Shown here piece after piece: positions 60,602-64,000 of a stretch of DNA of 64,000 bases (the stretch's first letter is position 1; every line of letters starts with the position of its first letter). Origin of the DNA: Hyphomonas jannaschiana VP2 (GTDB taxonomy: Bacteria; Pseudomonadota; Alphaproteobacteria; Caulobacterales; Hyphomonadaceae); assembly GCF_000685215.1 (NCBI RefSeq), contig NZ_ARYJ01000002.1, positions 124,001 through 188,000 on the forward strand. The letters are read 5' to 3'. The position numbers and the translations under genes are program-made. The notes beneath the pieces are model-generated. The model searched no databases. It was not told the DNA's origin and saw only the letters and a program-made list of their open reading frames with translations.

Positions 60602-62668
60602 TCATGTGCCTGCCCGCTGCCGGTTCAGTTTGAGGAGCTGGGCATTGACGGCGCAGATTACCGTGCTGGCGGACATGAACACGGCGCCGATTGCTGGGGT
60701 CAGGATCACGCCCCACGGGAAGAAAAGGCCTGCGGCTGCCGGAATGGCGAACGTATTGTATCCGGTTGCCCAGGCGAGGTTCTGCATCATTTTCCTGTAG
60801 GTCGCCCGTGCAAGTTCGATGATGGCGACGACGTCTGCAGGACTTGAACGCACGAGAATGATGTCTGCCGTCTCGATGGCAACGTCTGTTCCGGCGCCGA
60901 TTGCAATGCCGACATTTGCCTGAGCGAGGGCAGGGGCGTCGTTGACCCCATCACCCGTCATGGCCACGATCAGGCCACGCGACTGAACTTCCCGGACCTT
61001 TGCGGCTTTTTCTTCCGGCAGGACTTCGGCAATGACTTCGTCCAGCCCGATCTCGCGGCCAACCCATTCAGCCACCTGCCGGTTGTCCCCTGTCAGCATG
61101 ATACATCTGATGCCCATGTCCCGAAGGTGCCGGATGGCCTCGCGGGATTCCTCGCGAACGATATCGGCCAGCGCGATGGCCCCGGCGAGCCGGTCGTCAA
61201 TCAGGACAAAGACGACGGTCTTTCCCTGCCGGCTCAGTTCCTCAAAGCGCGGGTCTTCCATGCCGATGCCCTGGTCACGCAGGTAGCCGGGACTGACGAC
61301 TTTTACCTCGTGTCCTTTCACCTCGCCGGAGGCCCCCTTGCCGGGGATCGCCCGGAATTTTTCGACCGGCCAGGCCTGTTTTGAGTCGCGGACAATCCCC
61401 TGGGCGATCGGGTGCTCGGAATGCGCCTCGATCGAAGCGGCATAGGCGACGATTTCTTCTTCGGAATGGGTGGTATCGAAGACGAGCGTATCGGTGATTC
61501 CGAACTCGCCCCGGGTCAGTGTGCCTGTCTTGTCGAATATGATGGCATCTATGTTGCGGGCCTCCTCGAACGCCGTCCGGTCACGGATGAGCAGCCCATT
61601 GCCTGCGGCGATGGCCGTCGAGCGCGCAACGACCAGCGGCACAGCAAGGCCGAGCGCGTGCGGACAGGCAATCACCATGACCGTGACAGCGCGGGCCATG
61701 GCGAACCCGAAACCCTGTCCGGTAAAAAATGTCCAGAACAGGAAGGTCGACAGGCCTCCGCCGAGTGCGATGAAGGTGAGCCATTTCGCTGCCGAGTTGG
61801 CGAGGTCCTGTGTCCGGGACTTGCTGGCCTGGGCTTCCTTGACGAGCTTGATCACGCTCGACAGGAATGTCTCGTCTCCGGTCTTGTCGACCCGGATGGT
61901 CAGCGAGCCTTCTCCATTGATGGACCCGCCAATCACCCGGTCATCAATGCTCTTGGATACAGGCTTCGATTCGCCCGTCAGCATGGATTCGTTCAGCGAA
62001 GAGTCGCCATGAACGATGATGCCGTCCGCCGGAACCTTTTCGCCAGGCTTGATCAGCAGCTGTTCGCCGCCGCGCAGTGTCGACACGGATACGTCCCTGA
62101 CAGAGCCGTCGTCGGCGAGGAGGTGGGCTTCATCCGGCATGAGGCTGGCGAGCTTCTCGAGCGCGCGCCCGGCACCGAGAACCGATTTCATTTCGATCCA
62201 GTGCCCCAGCAGCATGACAGCGATCAGCGTGGCAAGTTCCCAGAAAAAGGTCTCGTCGCTGCCGATCGCGACCATGCCGACTGAATAGGCATAAGCGGTG
62301 GTGATCGCGACCGAAATCAGGGTCATCATTCCGATCCCGCGCCCGGTTATTTCCTGCCAGAATCCTTTCAGGAAGGGCCAGCCGCCGATGAAGAAGACAA
62401 GGCTTGAGAGCGCGGCGAGAAGGATCCGGTCACCGGAAAAGCGTAAACTGTCCTGAAGACCGAGCCAGGTCTGTATCATCGGAGCCAGAGCCAGTATCGG
62501 CACGGTCAGGATCAGGACGATCCAGAACCTGCGGCGGTAATCGGCGATCATGCCCTCGTGATTGTGACCCTCATGGGCATGCCCTGCGCCATTGTGAGCG
62601 TGATGGCTGTGAGGATTAGCCGTTTCGGGAGAGGCGGCTGCCTGATGCGTGTGGGTCGAGTGGTCCAT
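60602..62668 (-). CDS. copB: CopB-type (P1B-3) copper-translocating ATPase
   Basis: This protein of about 688 aa has a His-rich N-terminus ([27 protein letters not shown]) and P-type ATPase motifs: TGES in the actuator, DKTGT, GDGVND, and the membrane motif CPH at residues 335-337. CPH in place of CPC defines subgroup P1B-3, which exports Cu(II)/Cu(I) or Ag(I). ATG 62668 (MDHSTHTHQ) is preferred on homology, although the frame continues 60 bp upstream and neither start has a strong site. It is clustered with a DUF2933 protein, a methyltransferase and a Cys-tailed ECF sigma factor. Confidence 0.9.
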   Translation of the reverse strand: MDHSTHTHQAAASPETANPHSHHAHNGAGHAHEGHNHEGMIADYRRRFWIVLILTVPILALAPMIQTWLGLQDSLRFSGDRILLAALSSLVFFIGGWPFLKGFWQEITGRGIGMMTLISVAITTAYAYSVGMVAIGSDETFFWELATLIAVMLLGHWIEMKSVLGAGRALEKLASLMPDEAHLLADDGSVRDVSVSTLRGGEQLLIKPGEKVPADGIIVHGDSSLNESMLTGESKPVSKSIDDRVIGGSINGEGSLTIRVDKTGDETFLSSVIKLVKEAQASKSRTQDLANSAAKWLTFIALGGGLSTFLFWTFFTGQGFGFAMARAVTVMVIACPHALGLAVPLVVARSTAIAAGNGLLIRDRTAFEEARNIDAIIFDKTGTLTRGEFGITDTLVFDTTHSEEEIVAYAASIEAHSEHPIAQGIVRDSKQAWPVEKFRAIPGKGASGEVKGHEVKVVSPGYLRDQGIGMEDPRFEELSRQGKTVVFVLIDDRLAGAIALADIVREESREAIRHLRDMGIRCIMLTGDNRQVAEWVGREIGLDEVIAEVLPEEKAAKVREVQSRGLIVAMTGDGVNDAPALAQANVGIAIGAGTDVAIETADIILVRSSPADVVAIIELARATYRKMMQNLAWATGYNTFAIPAAAGLFFPWGVILTPAIGAVFMSASTVICAVNAQLLKLNRQRAGT

Positions 62669-62758
62669 GATTCTGACTATTTTTCCGTAATGGGACAGGG
62701 TCGGCAGGCGCGGGTTGCAATCCTGCATCCTGGCTTGGTGCGTGTGGACATCTCAGGA

Positions 62759-62911
62759 TCAATGATCATGGTCTTCCTTCGCTGCATGCGCTTTGTTTCC
62801 CCGTGCAGGGCGGTTGCCGGATTGCTTTTCAGAAATACGTGTCGGCGATGCTGACCCCTCAAAAGCCGATTGCCCGGACTTGTGGGCGGTTGCCAGCACC
62901 GGGAGGCGCAT
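62759..62911 (-). CDS. Possible small His-tailed protein between sigma factor and copB
   Basis: A 50-codon frame begins at ATG 62911, 23 bp after the sigma-factor stop, and ends in KAHAAKEDHDH, a metal-binding type tail. There is no clear ribosome-binding site and no recognised family. It could be a real copper-island peptide or chance coding. Confidence 0.3.
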   Translation of the reverse strand: MRLPVLATAHKSGQSAFEGSASPTRISEKQSGNRPARGNKAHAAKEDHDH

Positions 62912-62933
62912 GATCGGTCCAGGCGCCGAGGCC

Positions 62934-63518
62934 CTACCTGTGCACCTTGCTGCCGGATCCCTGACAGGCGCACTGGAAGTATCCGTGTTCGAGGCAGGTA
63001 TGGCAGGTCTGTTCAAGGCGTTCGCGCATAGCCCGGCGGGCCCGGTGCAGCTTCACCCGAAGGGCGGCTTCGCTGAGGCCGAGGTCTTCAGCGATGGCGG
63101 ATCTTTCTTCTCCGATGAGATCTGCCCGCCAGATTAGGTCTGCATAGCCGGGACTGAGCGTCGGAAGCATCTTATAGAGACAGGCACAGATCACGAAGTC
63201 CAGTTCCTCTTCGCCGAAGAGAAGCTCCGCATTGGCAGCATAGCTGGCCAGCAAATCGCTGGTACGTTTCCTGTCACGGAAATGGTCCGCGATTGTCGAG
63301 CGCAGAACCTGAGAGAGCCAGCCGCGCAAGCGGTCTTCATCCTTCAGGTCGGAAAAGCGCGTCAGGGCTTTCACGTAGAAGTCCTGCAACACGTCCCTGG
63401 CATCCGCGTCATTGCCGATCTTCCGTTTCAGGAAGCGGTAAAGGTCCTGGTGCGACTCGGTCAGAGCGGCTTCAACGGCCCGCCTGCGCTGCCTTGATGG
63501 CGCCTTGTCAGATGTCAT
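62934..63518 (-). CDS. ECF sigma factor with Cys-rich C-terminal tail (CorE-like)
   Basis: This 194-aa protein has sigma region 2 (LTESHQDLYRFLKRKIGNDA; DVLQDFYVKALTRF; RGWLSQVLRSTIADHFRDRK) and region 4 (GEERSAIAEDLGLSEAALRV). A Cys-rich tail follows (Cys172, Cys175, His178, Cys183, Cys185), and a CxC pair at Cys111/Cys113 lies in the linker. This matches the idea of CorE-type factors, which sense copper directly through a Cys-rich domain and need no anti-sigma factor. ATG 63518 has AAAGGA upstream, and the frame to 63569 is rejected. Its position beside copB and an ECF-like promoter supports copper-dependent transcription. Confidence 0.85.
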   Translation of the reverse strand: MTSDKAPSRQRRRAVEAALTESHQDLYRFLKRKIGNDADARDVLQDFYVKALTRFSDLKDEDRLRGWLSQVLRSTIADHFRDRKRTSDLLASYAANAELLFGEEELDFVICACLYKMLPTLSPGYADLIWRADLIGEERSAIAEDLGLSEAALRVKLHRARRAMRERLEQTCHTCLEHGYFQCACQGSGSKVHR

Positions 63519-63614
63519 CCCTTGGTTCCTTTCGCGGGATCGGCGGGCAGTCTGCATATTCATACGCATCCGGCCGGCATGCCCCTTATCGGGCGTCCGT
63601 GGCGCCCGCCCGAC

Positions 63615-63642
63615 TGTAACGGTTGAGGGAGCGGGGCGTCTT
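63615..63642 (+). promoter_or_regulatory. ECF-type promoter before the cyclopropane synthase gene
   Basis: TGTAAC (63615-63620) and CGTCTT (63637-63642) are 16 bp apart, a classical ECF -35/-10 arrangement. It points toward the gene starting at 63705 and is divergent from the Cys-tailed ECF sigma gene (ATG 63518). That sigma factor is the obvious candidate to use it. Confidence 0.5.
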
Positions 63643-63704
63643 CTCCGTATCAGTCAATAAGTTCCGCCTGGCGACCGGCAGGTGGACTCCAACGGAGATC
63701 TGGC

Positions 63705-64000
63705 ATGGCACTCATAGGCGCGATCGCAAGAAACAGGCTGGAACGGGCGATCCGCAAGGGATGCATCGAGGTCAGGTTTCCGGATGGAAAAACAGCGAGA
63801 TACGGATCCTATCGCGTCCGGCCGGTCCGGATCGCTATCGCCTCGAATGCCTGGCTTCGGCGGATCCTTCTGGATCCGGAACTGCAGGTCGGCGAGGCTT
63901 ACATGGCAGGCGGCCTGACCATTGAATTCGGCGACCTTTACGACCTGCTGGATCTCTTCTGGGTGAACTTCCTGGCAGACGGACTTCCGGCAGCACGGTT
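63705..64000 (+). CDS. Cyclopropane-fatty-acyl-phospholipid synthase, N-terminal part (runs off the window)
   Basis: ATG 63705 with GGAG 8 bp upstream opens a frame that continues to the window end (98 codons visible). It reads MALIGAIARNRLERAIRKG, then IEVRFPDGKTARYGS and LQVGEAYMAGGLTIEFGDLY, the N-terminal domain of CFA synthases (VGEAYMxGxxxxxxGDL). The SAM-binding methyltransferase domain lies beyond the window. CFA synthase methylenates membrane phospholipid double bonds under stress. The ECF-like promoter upstream suggests metal or stress control. Confidence 0.8.
   Translation, partial: MALIGAIARNRLERAIRKGCIEVRFPDGKTARYGSYRVRPVRIAIASNAWLRRILLDPELQVGEAYMAGGLTIEFGDLYDLLDLFWVNFLADGLPAAR

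Noticed and set aside
1..64000. CRISPR arrays, tRNA and rRNA genes
   Set aside because: No regularly spaced direct repeats, tRNA cloverleaf-like blocks or rRNA-like conserved stretches were seen by eye; a dedicated scan would be decisive.

Overview
The window is about 64 kb of GC-rich DNA from an alphaproteobacterium, most likely of the Caulobacterales/Hyphomonadaceae or Sphingomonadales type. The evidence is an Atxe2-type lasso-peptide isopeptidase beside a TonB receptor, a luxR-luxI-phyH quorum-sensing trio, a five-step hut pathway ending in HutF/HutG, and many TonB-dependent receptors and RND exporters. The assignment is inferred from gene content only. No tRNA, rRNA or CRISPR array was recognised.

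Layout. (1) 184-8725: a lasso-peptide locus of the TonB receptor/isopeptidase class. It has an STN-domain TonB receptor and a secreted S9-type isopeptidase on +, then cyclase C, leader peptidase B and a 47-aa precursor A on -. The predicted 20-residue core has a Gly1-Glu8 ring. A sigma70-like promoter precedes A, and a perfect 13-bp hairpin separates A from B. (2) 8921-12878: a TPR plus LicD-like nucleotidyltransferase protein, divergent from luxR-luxI-phyH, with a lux-box-like dyad in front of luxR. (3) 13074-25944: a heavy-metal island of lower GC. It contains a czcI-like gene, czcCBA, nhaA, a P1B-4 metal ATPase, an orphan histidine kinase, a truncated second P1B-4 ATPase, an IS3-family (IS407-like) element and a decayed transposase end. 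(4) 26124-34268: histidine degradation (hutF, hutI, hutH, hutG, hutU) with two HutC-like GntR regulators and a palindromic operator. (5) 34579-39961: a TonB receptor and two PepSY membrane proteins, one fused to a 2Fe-2S/flavin reductase. The receptor promoter carries a site close to the hut operator. (6) 40422-48610: a copper/silver efflux operon made of a porin, two c-type cytochromes and CusC, CusB (with a fused CusF domain) and CusA. (7) 48853-55032: a translationally coupled four-gene operon of a phosphoketolase-like enzyme, an MBL-fold RNase, an AMP-phosphorylase-like enzyme and PRPP synthetase. (8) 55212-64000: metal sensing and copper handling. This part has a CnrYXH-like anti-sigma/sensor/ECF set, a DMT exporter, a Met/His-rich periplasmic protein, a solitary Rieske protein behind a highly structured intergenic region, an ICMT-like methyltransferase, a DUF2933 protein, a CopB (CPH-type) ATPase, an ECF sigma factor with a Cys-rich tail, and the start of a cyclopropane-fatty-acid synthase behind an ECF-like promoter.

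How the parts fit. Regions 3, 6 and 8 form layered metal defence: RND export across the envelope, P-type ATPases at the inner membrane, periplasmic metal buffers, and sigma-factor-based sensing. Regions 4 and 5 look like nutrient capture and catabolism under GntR control. Regions 1 and 2 form a natural-product and signalling block and hold the most original content, namely the unassigned lasso peptide. The coupled operon in region 7 is a plausible but unproven RNA-to-pentose-phosphate salvage route.
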